A stretch of DNA of 64,000 nucleotides from Ilyobacter_A sp963668015 (GCA_963668015.2 CAXXCR010000007.1:11610-75609); one strand, 5' to 3'. Positions 43,035 to 51,547 are shown, counted from the stretch's first letter. The notes: a model not told the origin generated them from the sequence alone. Made by a program: numbers and translations.

Positions 43035-43667
43035 ATGAAAATTATAGGTATTGTGGGCAGCAGGAGAAAAAAAGGGAATACATTTAATATGGTTAACCAG
43101 GTCTTAAATGGTGTTGAAAGCAGCGGTTCTCAGGTAGAGTTAATCAATTTAAGTGATTATAAAATTAACCCTTGTCTTGGATGCGAAGGTTGTAAAGACT
43201 CTTTTGAATGTGTCATAAATGATGACTTTAATAAAATTGTCTCACTAATCCAAGAAGCTGATGGAGTCGTAATCGGCTCTCCTACTTACTGGTACAACGT
43301 AACTGGAGATATGAAAATTTTTCTTGACAGATGCTACAGTCTTATTTTGTTTCCGGAAAATGACAGAAGCATCTGGGTGAGTGCTTTTGAAGATCAAGGG
43401 AAAATTGGGGTCCCGGTTGCTGTATGCGAACAACACGATGAATCTATGATGGGGTATACTTATGAAACACTAAAAAAAGTTATGACAGACTTAAATATAA
43501 GAGTATGCTTTGGATTGAAAGGCAGCGGACATTTTGAAGCTGATGGGGCTGTTAAAGATAGGAAATTGATGGATGAAGCTAAAAATGCAGGTGTCAAATT
43601 AGTTAGAGCAATTAAGCTCAAGAAAAATGCTTATAATCTTATAGATAAAACTAATTTAAAAATTTAA
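43035..43667 (+). CDS. Iron-sulfur flavoprotein / NAD(P)H-dependent FMN reductase family
   Basis: A 210-residue flavodoxin-fold protein. The N-terminal GIVGSRRKKGNT binds FMN phosphate and GSPTYWYNVTGDMK is the second flavin loop. A compact cysteine motif, C47, C50, C53 and C59 (CxxCxxC then C after five residues), matches the 4Fe-4S motif of archaeal/clostridial iron-sulfur flavoproteins. The partner is probably ferredoxin or another electron carrier; the acceptor is unknown. ATG 43035 has a GGGGG ribosome site; the longer reading upstream has no site and overlaps the promoter. Confidence 0.82.
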   Translation: MKIIGIVGSRRKKGNTFNMVNQVLNGVESSGSQVELINLSDYKINPCLGCEGCKDSFECVINDDFNKIVSLIQEADGVVIGSPTYWYNVTGDMKIFLDRCYSLILFPENDRSIWVSAFEDQGKIGVPVAVCEQHDESMMGYTYETLKKVMTDLNIRVCFGLKGSGHFEADGAVKDRKLMDEAKNAGVKLVRAIKLKKNAYNLIDKTNLKI

Positions 43668-43821
43668 AGAGAAATATGGTGATTATCCTGGTGCAGGGGT
43701 AGTGATAAACAGTGAAAAATCGATATTGAAAAGATATTAAATTGGTTCTAAAAATACTTTATATATAGAGACTCAGTCAGCAGGGCGTGGAGTTTTATAC
43801 TTGGTGGAACAATTTTACTAA
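43663..43821 (+). pseudogene. Possible decayed coding remnant
   Basis: One frame reads KFKEKYGDYPGAGVVINS..., a TAA at 43738-43740, then continues IGSKNTLYIETQSAGRGVLY and ends QFY with TAA at 43819-43821. The composition looks protein-like on both sides of the internal stop and there is no start codon with a ribosome site. It overlaps the end of the flavoprotein gene by five bases. The parent family was not recognised, and chance cannot be excluded. Confidence 0.3.
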
Positions 43822-43884
43822 TATTAAATCAAATGGCTGCTTGTTATAACAAATATTGAATTTCTGAGAATCTTTTTGCACACA

Positions 43885-44118
43885 GAGTTTCACAGAGATT
43901 TAGAACATGAGCTTCACAGAGAAATCCTTAAGTCAAAAGTTTTATTCTTTGTCACGAATCTCACGAATGATTCAAAACCTTGAAAATTAAAGATTTTTAG
44001 TAAGCCTCTGTGAAGCTCACTCTTTTCCCCCGTGCAACTCTGTGACCAATTTTTTGACTTTCTATTCGTGATAATTAGTGCGATTCGTGACCAAAAAAGT
44101 TTTTATATCCTTACAAGA
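43885..44118. repeat. Dispersed intergenic repeat, copy B (CACAGAG family)
   Basis: Second copy of the element at 2961-3185. GAGTTTCACAGAG (43885-43897) and GAGCTTCACAGAG (43909-43921) occur in the same order, with the exact inverted partner of the latter, CTCTGTGAAGCTC, at 44006-44018. TATTCGTG, GTGCGATTCGTGACC and AAAAAAGTTTTTATAT follow as in copy A. Just beyond it, AAATTCAGTAATTT (44120-44133) also occurs beside the MITE-like element near 10,040. No coding frame is supported. Confidence 0.65.
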
Positions 44119-44311
44119 AATTCAGTAATTTATAGCAAGAATTTTAAGTAGTAACTTGAGTTAACATTATTCAAAAGCGAGGTGTTCAATAATTTATTAT
44201 ACTATCATAATTATATTTTTAATCAGTATTCTATTCTATCTTTTAATTCGTTTAAAAAGCCTGGAAAATCAATTTACAGATGATATTGAAGAAAAAAGAG
44301 GCTTTGGAACC

Positions 44312-45040
44312 TTGAGAAATCACCCAAATACATTTAAAAAAGTTTTGAAAAATTCGAAAGAAAGAGCTGTAAAAAATATCGGTATCAGGTTTACTATAAT
44401 ACGAAGAATTGTTTTTATTTTGTGGTTATTGATTGTTATAATTTTAATTATCTTTCCTTTTATGGGGACTTTTTCAAAAGGGGTTCTTTCTATATTAGCA
44501 TCAACCGGAACAATTCTTTTTGGATTTGCAGCTAAACCTTTTATTGAAAATATAATTGCAGGAATGGTTATTACGTTATCAAAACAATTTAACATAGGGG
44601 ATACAATCACTATAGAGGAAAATTACGGAATAGTAGAAGATATTACTATGACTCATACTATAATAAAACTCTGGGATTGGAAGAGGTTCGTTATACCAAA
44701 TGTTAATATGCTGAGAGAAAATTTTGTTAATTACACTCTTGTAGAAGACTCTCAATGGTCGAAAATCGAGTTTTGGATTTCGTACGAGGCTGATATAGAT
44801 TTAGTAAAAAAAACAGCTATTAAAATAGCGAAAGAGAGTTCTTATATAAAAGATGAAAGTGAACCAAATTTTTGGGTAATGGATATGACATCTGAAAATA
44901 TTAAATGTTGGATTGTTGGATTAACCGATTCTCCAGCAAATAGCTGGTTTTTTAAAAGTGATTTTATGACTAAATTCTGCGTAGAACTTAAAAAATTAAA
45001 CATAAAACCACATTTTAAATACATCAAAGTAAATAATTAA
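44312..45040 (+). CDS. MscS-family mechanosensitive channel (N-terminus probably longer)
   Basis: Small-conductance mechanosensitive channel, releasing solutes on hypo-osmotic shock. The pore helix region SILASTGTILFGFAAKPFIENIIAGM and the beta-domain start FNIGDTITIEENYGIVEDI are diagnostic. TTG 44312 is the first standard start in frame but lacks a ribosome site. The frame stays open upstream to 44165 and encodes a hydrophobic helix (YYTIIIIFLISILFYLLIRL) with GAGGTG just before ATA 44189 / ATT 44192. The gene may thus use a non-standard start, or an error hides the true one. It lies among other osmotic genes, 16 kb from the osmolyte-synthesis fusion. Confidence 0.85.
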   Translation: MRNHPNTFKKVLKNSKERAVKNIGIRFTIIRRIVFILWLLIVIILIIFPFMGTFSKGVLSILASTGTILFGFAAKPFIENIIAGMVITLSKQFNIGDTITIEENYGIVEDITMTHTIIKLWDWKRFVIPNVNMLRENFVNYTLVEDSQWSKIEFWISYEADIDLVKKTAIKIAKESSYIKDESEPNFWVMDMTSENIKCWIVGLTDSPANSWFFKSDFMTKFCVELKKLNIKPHFKYIKVNN

Positions 45041-45167
45041 GAATAAATTATACTAGATAAGTTATAGAATATAAAATATGTAATTTTCATTTCTAATTGT
45101 AGTATTTTTAAATTAGCTATCATAACGCACATGATTAAATATAAGCAATTTTATAATGGAGGTTAAA

Positions 45168-46118
45168 ATGGTTGAAATTTTATTTAAAGATGGAAAAATA
45201 AAAAAACTATCTAGCTTATTTGATTTTGATATTGAAAGAGAGAAAATTTTAAGTATTCAGTTATTTGAAGCAACAGAGCGAGAGATATCCATTTTATCAA
45301 AACAATTAAACTTTATTGTGCAGCCATTAGACAAAAGAAGTGAGATAGAGATAAGTTCAAGATATGTCGAAATAGACTCTCAGATTTTTCTAAATTTGAC
45401 TATACCAACTTTAGGCTCGAATCGGACTATTCAAGAAGGACTTGCACATATAATAATTTTGGAAGATTTAATGATTTTAAATTTAAAAGATGTTTCAAAG
45501 GTTTCACTAAATAACATCATAAAAAATAGAAATATTGACCTAAATAAAATCAGTTCTAGTCTAGCTTTAACACTTTTTCTTTTAAGTGCACTTACTGATT
45601 ATTACGCAGATTTAATAGAACTAGTCTCAAAGAAAGTAAAGAAATATTTTGAAAAAATCATAAACCTTAAAAATATTTCTGTTGATGAACTTGATAATCT
45701 TACAAAAATAAAACTGGATAATATTCAACTTAGAGAGTGTTTAATAGAGTTACAAAGAATTATTTTACAGATTAGAAGAAATCCAAGAATAGACGAAAAA
45801 AGTAAAAAACTTCTTATTTCTGAAAGTAAGGATTTGTCAGTTATAAACGGACATATAAAGTATAATTTTGATAGACTTAATGACCTAAAGGAAAATATTT
45901 CTAGTAAAATAGAATTAGAACAAAATCATATAATAAAGATATTTACAGTTGTTACGGTATGCATTGCTCCTCCAACTTTAATAGCCGGGATATATGGGAT
46001 GAATTTTTCTTATATGCCAGATTTGCATTGGCGATATGGTTATCCTGTCGCTGTAATAATTATGACTTTATCAGTATTAGTAACTCTTAGTATACTAAAA
46101 TTCAAAAAATGGATTTAG
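45168..46118 (+). CDS. CorA-family Mg2+/divalent cation transporter
   Basis: A 316-residue CorA-like channel: an alpha/beta N-terminal domain, long helices, and two C-terminal membrane segments (about 263-285 and 293-312) with the signature GMN in GIYGMNFSYMP between them. ATG 45168 is used because GGAGGT is seven bases upstream; the earlier ATG overlaps that ribosome site. It probably imports Mg2+ (or Co2+/Ni2+). It follows the MscS gene after 127 bases without an obvious terminator. Confidence 0.9.
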   Translation: MVEILFKDGKIKKLSSLFDFDIEREKILSIQLFEATEREISILSKQLNFIVQPLDKRSEIEISSRYVEIDSQIFLNLTIPTLGSNRTIQEGLAHIIILEDLMILNLKDVSKVSLNNIIKNRNIDLNKISSSLALTLFLLSALTDYYADLIELVSKKVKKYFEKIINLKNISVDELDNLTKIKLDNIQLRECLIELQRIILQIRRNPRIDEKSKKLLISESKDLSVINGHIKYNFDRLNDLKENISSKIELEQNHIIKIFTVVTVCIAPPTLIAGIYGMNFSYMPDLHWRYGYPVAVIIMTLSVLVTLSILKFKKWI

Positions 46119-46331
46119 TAATTATTTAATCTATTAAACAACTGTTCAATTGATTTTTTAGTCTTTGAAGCAAAAGTGTGTACTTTTTAATTATTCTGAA
46201 GTGTTGGAATCATTGTTTATTTCAATGTTAAAAATAGGAATAAATTTAATATAAAATTTCCGTATTTTATATTTAGGGGCTATAATACTATAAATGAGAA
46301 AAATGTTTTCGTTGAAAGCGAGGTATCTTTA

Positions 46332-46799
46332 ATGGACATCAATTACTACTTTCCAAAGGTCGAAGAATACATATCAGAAGATTATGAAAAGCTTCTTTTG
46401 AAGATAATCGAAGAAAAGGATGAAGTTAAGTCGGAGTTTGAAATGAAAGAGTACAAGAAACTTGGTGCTGAACTCTGTGACTGTATACAGATAGCTTTTA
46501 CAATAGCGTACAAAAACGATCTTAACATCAAATTAAATGTAAAGCAGCTTCTTATGAAAGCGAAATATAAAACCTTGCAGAATGCCATACAGGACTTTGA
46601 AGTGGCATATAATAATCTTATAGATGGATTTGATCGTTTTGATATTTTGGACAAGCTTATCAGCTTGTACATCAGCAGGACTTTGAGAACCATTTTGACA
46701 CTGCAGAAAAAAGGGTACAGCATAGAAAACTTCTTCAAGGAGCACAGGAAAAAGATGATAGATAAAGATGCAAGAGAAGAAATACATATAATAAGTTAG
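46332..46799 (+). CDS. MazG-like all-alpha NTP pyrophosphohydrolase-like protein
   Basis: A 155-residue all-helical protein. LKIIEEKDEVKSEFE followed by KKLGAELCDCIQIAFTIA resembles the EExxE...ExxD metal-binding pattern of MazG-type nucleotide pyrophosphohydrolases. The C-terminal half is a long helical region without known motif. A TATAAT at 46281-46286 could serve as its -10; GCGAGGTATCTTTA precedes the ATG. Substrate and function are inferred only from the motif. It converges with glpQ and shares a terminator with it. Confidence 0.55.
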   Translation: MDINYYFPKVEEYISEDYEKLLLKIIEEKDEVKSEFEMKEYKKLGAELCDCIQIAFTIAYKNDLNIKLNVKQLLMKAKYKTLQNAIQDFEVAYNNLIDGFDRFDILDKLISLYISRTLRTILTLQKKGYSIENFFKEHRKKMIDKDAREEIHIIS

Positions 46800-46824
46800 G
46801 TCGGCAGCAGCCGACCTTTTTTTA
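46798..46824. terminator. Terminator between convergent genes
   Basis: Perfect 8-bp stem AGGTCGGC / GCCGACCT with loop AGCA, followed by seven Ts on the plus strand; the stem also pairs for the minus-strand transcript, but without a long T-run. Confidence 0.85.
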
Positions 46825-47496
46825 TTTCAAAATATCTGGATAATCTGAAAAAATCCCGTCGACTCCCATGTTTTGAAGTTTTCGCGCTAAAACGACATTA
46901 TTTACCGTATAAACAAAAATTTTTGATCCGCAATTATGTACGCTTTCCACAACATCTTTATTGACTTTTCTCACAGAAAAATTTATACAGTATGGCGTAA
47001 TGCCTGTATTTTTTATATAGGTTTTTATTTTTAACGGCACCCTGTAAAAAAGCAGCCCGAGTTTAACCTGTTTATTAAGTTTGTAAATTTTTTTAATGCA
47101 GTGGTGATCAAAAGAAGAGATTATTGTATTTTCCAGGCGATGGTATTTTTCTAAAATTTTCAACAAGTCAAGTTCGAGGTTTTGTCGGTGTCTTGCCTGG
47201 CTTTTTATTTCAATATTCAAAATGACGCTGTCTGGTATGAGTGATATTACGTTTTCCAAGCTGTCTAATGTGTCACCTGTTCCAGAATTTTTTATTAGTT
47301 CATCGAAAGTTATATTTCTTATATATGTTTTCGAATTTTTTAGTTTGAAATCATGGTGAAGCACCAGCTTTCTGTCTTTTGTCATCTGGACATCGATTTC
47401 TATGGCGCTGGTACCAAGCTGCAGGGCTTTTTTTATTGAAGCGACACTGTTTTCTGTTTCGTAGGCACTGGCACCTCTGTGGGCAAAAACTATCAT
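46822..47496 (-). CDS. Glycerophosphodiester phosphodiesterase (GlpQ/UgpQ-like)
   Basis: A 224-residue cytoplasmic GDPD enzyme hydrolysing glycerophosphodiesters to sn-glycerol-3-phosphate and alcohol. Catalytic motifs are HRGASAYETENS (residues 6-17), EIDVQMTKD and HHD, with LNIEIK later. No signal peptide, so it is the cytosolic UgpQ-like form rather than periplasmic GlpQ. The ATG follows GGAGGAG. It is monocistronic and divergent from the CDGSH gene. Confidence 0.92.
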   Translation of the reverse strand: MIVFAHRGASAYETENSVASIKKALQLGTSAIEIDVQMTKDRKLVLHHDFKLKNSKTYIRNITFDELIKNSGTGDTLDSLENVISLIPDSVILNIEIKSQARHRQNLELDLLKILEKYHRLENTIISSFDHHCIKKIYKLNKQVKLGLLFYRVPLKIKTYIKNTGITPYCINFSVRKVNKDVVESVHNCGSKIFVYTVNNVVLARKLQNMGVDGIFSDYPDILK

Positions 47497-47631
47497 AGGT
47501 CATCTCCTCCTGTATAACGTTACACTCTATATTCTACTACAAAATATTAGAGGAAAGGAAAAGTTTTATGAAGTTAGTATATCTTCATTGACCTAATATC
47601 GATTTTATTGTGTAGAACGGGAGTGGGGATT

Positions 47632-48261
47632 ATGGGAAAGAAAAAACCAATGATAATTGCAACAAAATATAGTCCGTTTATGGTGGTGGATATAGAAGAT
47701 GTAGAGGGAATTAATGGTGAGAATGTTCAAATGGAGAGGGTTACTTCACTTTGCAGATGCGGTAAATCCAAATCGAAACCCTATTGTGACGGGTCTCATG
47801 GTTCGGCTGGATTTGTAGGAGACAAAGAGGAAGGAAGGGTACCTGACAGAGTAAAAGAGTATACCGGAGAAGATATCCGGATTTATGATAATAGGGGTGT
47901 GTGCAGCCATGACGGCTCCTGCGTGAAATTATTATCTGAGGTTTTTAAAAAACAGGGAAGGCCGTGGATAGATGCAGACGGGGCTAAGATAAAAGAGATA
48001 ATAGAAACAGTGGAAAAATGCCCATCCGGGGCACTTAGTTTTGGTATAGGAGATAAAAGGTACCAAGAGTTTTTTTCAAGACCTCCTAAAATAAAGATCA
48101 GAAAAAATGGACCTTTGGAAGTACAAGGGCATATAGAGCTTATAGACGACTTAGGATCGAAACCAGAATGTAAGGAGCACTATACACTTTGCAGGTGCGG
48201 CAAGTCTAAAAATAAACCATTTTGCGACGGTTCTCATGATGATGAAAAATTCGAAGAGTGA
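47632..48261 (+). CDS. CDGSH iron-sulfur protein with two CDGSH domains and a central Fe-S domain
   Basis: A 209-residue iron-sulfur protein. Two CDGSH 2Fe-2S sites are complete: C41, C43, C52, H56 (SLCRCGKSKSKPYCDGSH) and C187, C189, C198, H202. Between them lies a divergent monocluster ferredoxin-like block (Fer4_19 type) with C91, C97 and C130 in GVCSHDGSC...KCPSGAL. Such proteins may carry electrons or transfer clusters. ATG 47632 has GGGAGTGGGG upstream. The 3' end overlaps the next gene by 26 bases. Confidence 0.88.
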   Translation: MGKKKPMIIATKYSPFMVVDIEDVEGINGENVQMERVTSLCRCGKSKSKPYCDGSHGSAGFVGDKEEGRVPDRVKEYTGEDIRIYDNRGVCSHDGSCVKLLSEVFKKQGRPWIDADGAKIKEIIETVEKCPSGALSFGIGDKRYQEFFSRPPKIKIRKNGPLEVQGHIELIDDLGSKPECKEHYTLCRCGKSKNKPFCDGSHDDEKFEE

Positions 48262-48970
48262 AAGAAAACCCAGATACCGTGCAGAGCTTATATTTCACGG
48301 TGATTTAGAAGATCTTGTAGATAGTTCCAAAAAAGTCGTTTATTTCAAAGAGGTTAATACGGTTAAAAATATAATTGAAAGCACCGGTGTACCGCACACA
48401 GAATTTGGAAAAGTTGTGCTTGATAATATGGAAGTGGAGTTTGGGTTAAAAATAGAATTTGACTGTAAACTGCAGGTATATCCTAAGGATGAGCCGAGAT
48501 TAGACGAATTAGAACCTAAATTTATATCAGATGTCCATCTTGGAATATTATCGAAGTATCTTAGGTTTCTAGGTTTTGACACATTATACAGTAATGATTA
48601 CTCGGATCAGGAGATAGTTGCAATTGCAAATGATGAAAAACGAATAATACTCACAAAAGACAGGGGAATACTGAAGAGAAAGTTAGTTGAGGACGGGTAC
48701 CTTGTAAGGTCTGTAGATTCGTTTGAACAGTTGGAAGAGGTCTTAAGAGTTTATGCACTGAGGGGGAAGGAAAAACTATTTTCTAGGTGTTCCGTTTGTA
48801 ACGGCGATGTAGTGGCGGTGGATAAAAACTATGTTTTCGAACAGCTGGATCAAAAGACAAGGACTTATTTTGATGAATTTTATAGCTGTAAGAGATGCAG
48901 TAAAATTTATTGGAAAGGCAGCCATTATACTAAATTATTGAATAAAATTGAAATGATATTAAAAAAGTAG
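48236..48970 (+). CDS. Ub-Mut7C fusion: ubiquitin-like plus Mut7-C RNase-like domain
   Basis: A 244-residue protein. The N-terminal half (about 10-85: YRAELIFHGDLEDLVDSS, then NTVKNIIESTGVPHTEFG) fits the ubiquitin-like Ub-Mut7C fold; the C-terminal half (about 92-240) is a Mut7-C PIN-like nuclease, with ISDVHLGILSKYLRFLGFD, ILTKDRGILKRK and two zinc-ribbon CxxC pairs (CSVC, CKRC). It is presumably an RNase with an unknown target. Three ATGs in a row start at 48236; no strong ribosome site is visible, so translation is likely coupled to the upstream CDGSH gene. Confidence 0.82.
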   Translation: MMMKNSKSERKPRYRAELIFHGDLEDLVDSSKKVVYFKEVNTVKNIIESTGVPHTEFGKVVLDNMEVEFGLKIEFDCKLQVYPKDEPRLDELEPKFISDVHLGILSKYLRFLGFDTLYSNDYSDQEIVAIANDEKRIILTKDRGILKRKLVEDGYLVRSVDSFEQLEEVLRVYALRGKEKLFSRCSVCNGDVVAVDKNYVFEQLDQKTRTYFDEFYSCKRCSKIYWKGSHYTKLLNKIEMILKK

Positions 48971-48976
48971 AATTCC

Positions 48977-49005
48977 TTGAAAAAAAACAGCTCATATGCT
49001 AGAAT
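48977..49005 (+). promoter_or_regulatory. Promoter of the TSCPD gene
   Basis: -35 TTGAAA (48977-48982), 17-bp spacer, -10 TAGAAT (49000-49005). It also rules out any start before 49006 for the next gene. Confidence 0.7.
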
Positions 49006-49049
49006 TTATCTGTATCAAATATAAAAAATTCAAACGAGGAGTGAGCAGT

Positions 49050-49295
49050 TTGAAAAGATATTTAACAGAGGGTGTATGTGCAAAGGCAATTGACGTAAAG
49101 GTTACAGATGGTTTAGTGGAAGAGGTAATATTTTCTGGAGGTTGCAATGGGAGTCTACAGGGGATAAGTTCTATAGTAAAAGGCATGAAAGTAGAAGAGG
49201 TTATTTCCAAAGTAAGCGGGATCAAGTGTGGGTCGAGGGTGACCTCTTGTCCTGATCAACTTTCAAAAGCACTTCAAAATTATATTAATGATTAA
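49050..49295 (+). CDS. TSCPD-domain protein (TIGR03905-like)
   Basis: An 81-residue protein similar to the family that resembles the C-terminal TSCPD domain of vitamin B12-dependent ribonucleotide reductase. Conserved cysteines lie in EGVCAKAI, FSGGCNGSLQGIS, IKCGSRVTSCPDQL. TTG 49050 is selected: AGGAG lies eight bases upstream, and the longer frame starts within the promoter. It may bind a metal or a cofactor; no function is proven. Confidence 0.8.
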   Translation: MKRYLTEGVCAKAIDVKVTDGLVEEVIFSGGCNGSLQGISSIVKGMKVEEVISKVSGIKCGSRVTSCPDQLSKALQNYIND

Positions 49296-49324
49296 AACCT
49301 CCGTCTAAACGGAGGTTTTTTATT
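49294..49324 (+). terminator. Terminator after the TSCPD gene
   Basis: Perfect 11-bp stem AAAACCTCCGT / ACGGAGGTTTT with loop CTAA, then a T-run. It overlaps the stop codon. Confidence 0.9.
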
Positions 49325-49367
49325 TGAATTAACTGAATATAACTATGGTATGAGCTTTTTATATTTC

Positions 49368-49396
49368 TTGCAAGCACTATAAAAATGAGGTATAAT
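49368..49396 (+). promoter_or_regulatory. Promoter of ktrB
   Basis: -35 TTGCAA (49368-49373), 17-bp spacer, -10 TATAAT (49391-49396), about 50 bases before the ATG. Confidence 0.75.
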
Positions 49397-49447
49397 ATAC
49401 AAGATTTAAATTTGCTTGATAAACTTAGACTGGAGGATTTGTAAATC

Positions 49448-50785
49448 ATGAAAAAGATATCTTATAGAAGGATTAGTCCTTCTAGGATACTGGTTTCCTC
49501 GTTTATCATAATAATAAGCATAGGTACATTTTTCTTGAGTCTGCCTATGGCTGTGATACCTGGAAAAAGTATAAGTATTCTTACAGCGCTTTTTACTGCA
49601 ACATCTGCAGTATCGGTAACAGGGCTTTCAGTTGTAGATGTTAGTAAGACTTTTAGTCCTTTTGGAAAAGCAGTTATACTGGTATTAATACAACTTGGTG
49701 GTCTTGGAATCATGACATTTTCATCGATTTTAATGATGGTTATAGGCAAGAAGATAACCTATCATGAGAGAAAGATATTAAAAGAAGATGTCAACTGGGA
49801 ATATACAGGGGATGTCCTCAAGTTTATAAAGAAGCTTGTTAGAATAGTTGTTTCTATTGAGCTTATAGGTGTAGTCTTATTGACAATTGGTTTTTTAAGG
49901 GAAATGCCTTTGAAAAGGGCATTTTATTTTGGTGTTTTCCATTCTGTATCTGCTTTCTGTAATGCAGGATTTTCTCTGTTTTCTGATAGCCTCGTCGGGT
50001 TTAAAGGGAGCTACTTGATAAACCTGACAATAAGTTTTCTTATAATATTTGGAGGGATAGGGTTTGCTGTTATAAACTCTACATTGTTTTTTTTAAGAAC
50101 TAAGGTGGGAAGGTTTAATTTGACATCCAAATTAGCCCTGAGAATATCTGTGTTTTTGACAATATTCGGAATGGTAGCTTTTTTTCTAATGGAGCACGGC
50201 AATGCGCAGACCATAGGTACACTGAAGTTTCATGAAAAAATACTGGCATCATTTTTCCAAAGTGTTACCACAAGAACAGCTGGATTCAATACAGTACCAA
50301 TGGAAACGTTGAAACCGGCTACAGTTTTTATTTTTTTACTTTTAATGTTTATAGGGGCTTCCCCAGGATCAACTGGCGGAGGGATAAAAACCACAACCTT
50401 TGGAGTAATTATATTTTATGTTATTGCGATAGTAAATGGGAATAAAGATGTGGAAGTTTCCAATAGAAGGATATCTTGGGAGATATTAAACAGGGCTATT
50501 GCAATACTTGTGATCTCATTTGCATATGTAAGTACGATAATCCTATTGATACTTATGACAAATGATATAAACTTTCAAAAGGTTATTTTTGAAGTAGTAT
50601 CGGCGTTTGGAACAGTTGGACTTTCCATGGGAATCACTAGCTCGCTGAATACATTTTCCAGAGTGCTTATAATCTTAACGATGCTTATAGGAAGAGTGGG
50701 GCCTTTGACATTTGCACTGGCTTTTGGAGAAAAACTAGAAGTAAAATCATACAGGTATCCAAAAGAAAATATTCTTGTTGGATAA
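49448..50785 (+). CDS. ktrB: Potassium uptake protein KtrB/TrkH family
   Basis: K+-translocating subunit, 445 residues, with four MPM repeats. Selectivity-filter-type loops are seen in TATSAVSVTGLSVVD, HSVSAFCNAGFSLFSDSL, TTRTAGFNTVPMETL and EVVSAFGTVGLSMGI, each with the conserved glycine, and SPGSTGGGIKTTT is diagnostic. Its size is that of KtrB rather than TrkH (about 480). The gating partner KtrA follows after 75 bases. TGGAGG lies upstream of the ATG. Confidence 0.95.
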   Translation: MKKISYRRISPSRILVSSFIIIISIGTFFLSLPMAVIPGKSISILTALFTATSAVSVTGLSVVDVSKTFSPFGKAVILVLIQLGGLGIMTFSSILMMVIGKKITYHERKILKEDVNWEYTGDVLKFIKKLVRIVVSIELIGVVLLTIGFLREMPLKRAFYFGVFHSVSAFCNAGFSLFSDSLVGFKGSYLINLTISFLIIFGGIGFAVINSTLFFLRTKVGRFNLTSKLALRISVFLTIFGMVAFFLMEHGNAQTIGTLKFHEKILASFFQSVTTRTAGFNTVPMETLKPATVFIFLLLMFIGASPGSTGGGIKTTTFGVIIFYVIAIVNGNKDVEVSNRRISWEILNRAIAILVISFAYVSTIILLILMTNDINFQKVIFEVVSAFGTVGLSMGITSSLNTFSRVLIILTMLIGRVGPLTFALAFGEKLEVKSYRYPKENILVG

Positions 50786-50826
50786 AATTTAAATAACTAA
50801 AATAGTAAAATTTTCGACTAAGTATT

Positions 50827-50845
50827 GTAAGGGTTTTGCTCTTAC
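50827..50845 (+). other. Hairpin between ktrB and ktrA
   Basis: Stem GTAAGGG / CTCTTAC (one wobble) with a 5-nt loop, ten bases before the ktrA ribosome site AAAGGAGG. It may affect processing or relative expression of the two subunits. Confidence 0.35.
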
Positions 50846-50860
50846 TTAAAAGGAGGAAAA

Positions 50861-51520
50861 ATGAAGCAGTATCTTGTTGTTGGTTTAGGAAGATTTGGAA
50901 GCAGTATAGCTAAGACGCTTTACGAGTCTGAGGAAGATGTATTAGCGATAGATATAGATGAAGATATAGTGCAGGATGCAATAAACAATGATATAGTAGA
51001 CGACGCGGTAGCTTTGGACGCCACTGATGAGAAAGCTATGGCTCAGCTAGGCGTAGAGCATTTTGATGTTGCTTTTGTATGTATGGGTTCTAATATACAA
51101 TCTAGTATAATTATAACCCTGCTTTTAAAAGAGATGGGTATCCCGAAAATTATCTGTAAGGCAATAAAAAAATCACACGGTAAAGTTTTGATGAAAATAG
51201 GTGCAGATGAGGTTATATATCCTGAAGAGTACATGGGTAGAAGAATAGCCCTTGCTGCAATGGAGCCAAATGTTATTGAACATATCAGGTTTTCAAAAGA
51301 CTTTTTGCTAGTTGAGATAAAGGCACCTGAAACTTTTGAGAATAAAAGTTTATTGGAGCTAAACGTAAGAAATAATTATAGTGTGAATGTTGTTGGTATA
51401 AAAAGAGAGGACGGCGCTTTGAATGCCAACCCAACTGCAAATACAGTTGTTAAACCTGGAGATATATTGATAGTTGTAACAGATTCTAAAACAGCTCACA
51501 CACTTGAAAATTTAAAATAA
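50861..51520 (+). CDS. ktrA: KtrA, nucleotide-binding regulator of potassium uptake
   Basis: Cytoplasmic RCK gating ring partner of KtrB, 219 residues. The N-terminal Rossmann fold carries VVGLGRFGSSIAKTL (NAD/ATP-binding loop) and DIDEDIVQDA; the C-terminal RCK_C domain (about 140-219) contains the likely c-di-AMP/ion-sensing region. AAAGGAGGAAAA is seven bases before the ATG. mnmG follows after 27 bases and could be read through from the same transcript. Confidence 0.94.
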   Translation: MKQYLVVGLGRFGSSIAKTLYESEEDVLAIDIDEDIVQDAINNDIVDDAVALDATDEKAMAQLGVEHFDVAFVCMGSNIQSSIIITLLLKEMGIPKIICKAIKKSHGKVLMKIGADEVIYPEEYMGRRIALAAMEPNVIEHIRFSKDFLLVEIKAPETFENKSLLELNVRNNYSVNVVGIKREDGALNANPTANTVVKPGDILIVVTDSKTAHTLENLK

Positions 51521-51547
51521 AATTTAGATTAATATATGGAGGTAGTA

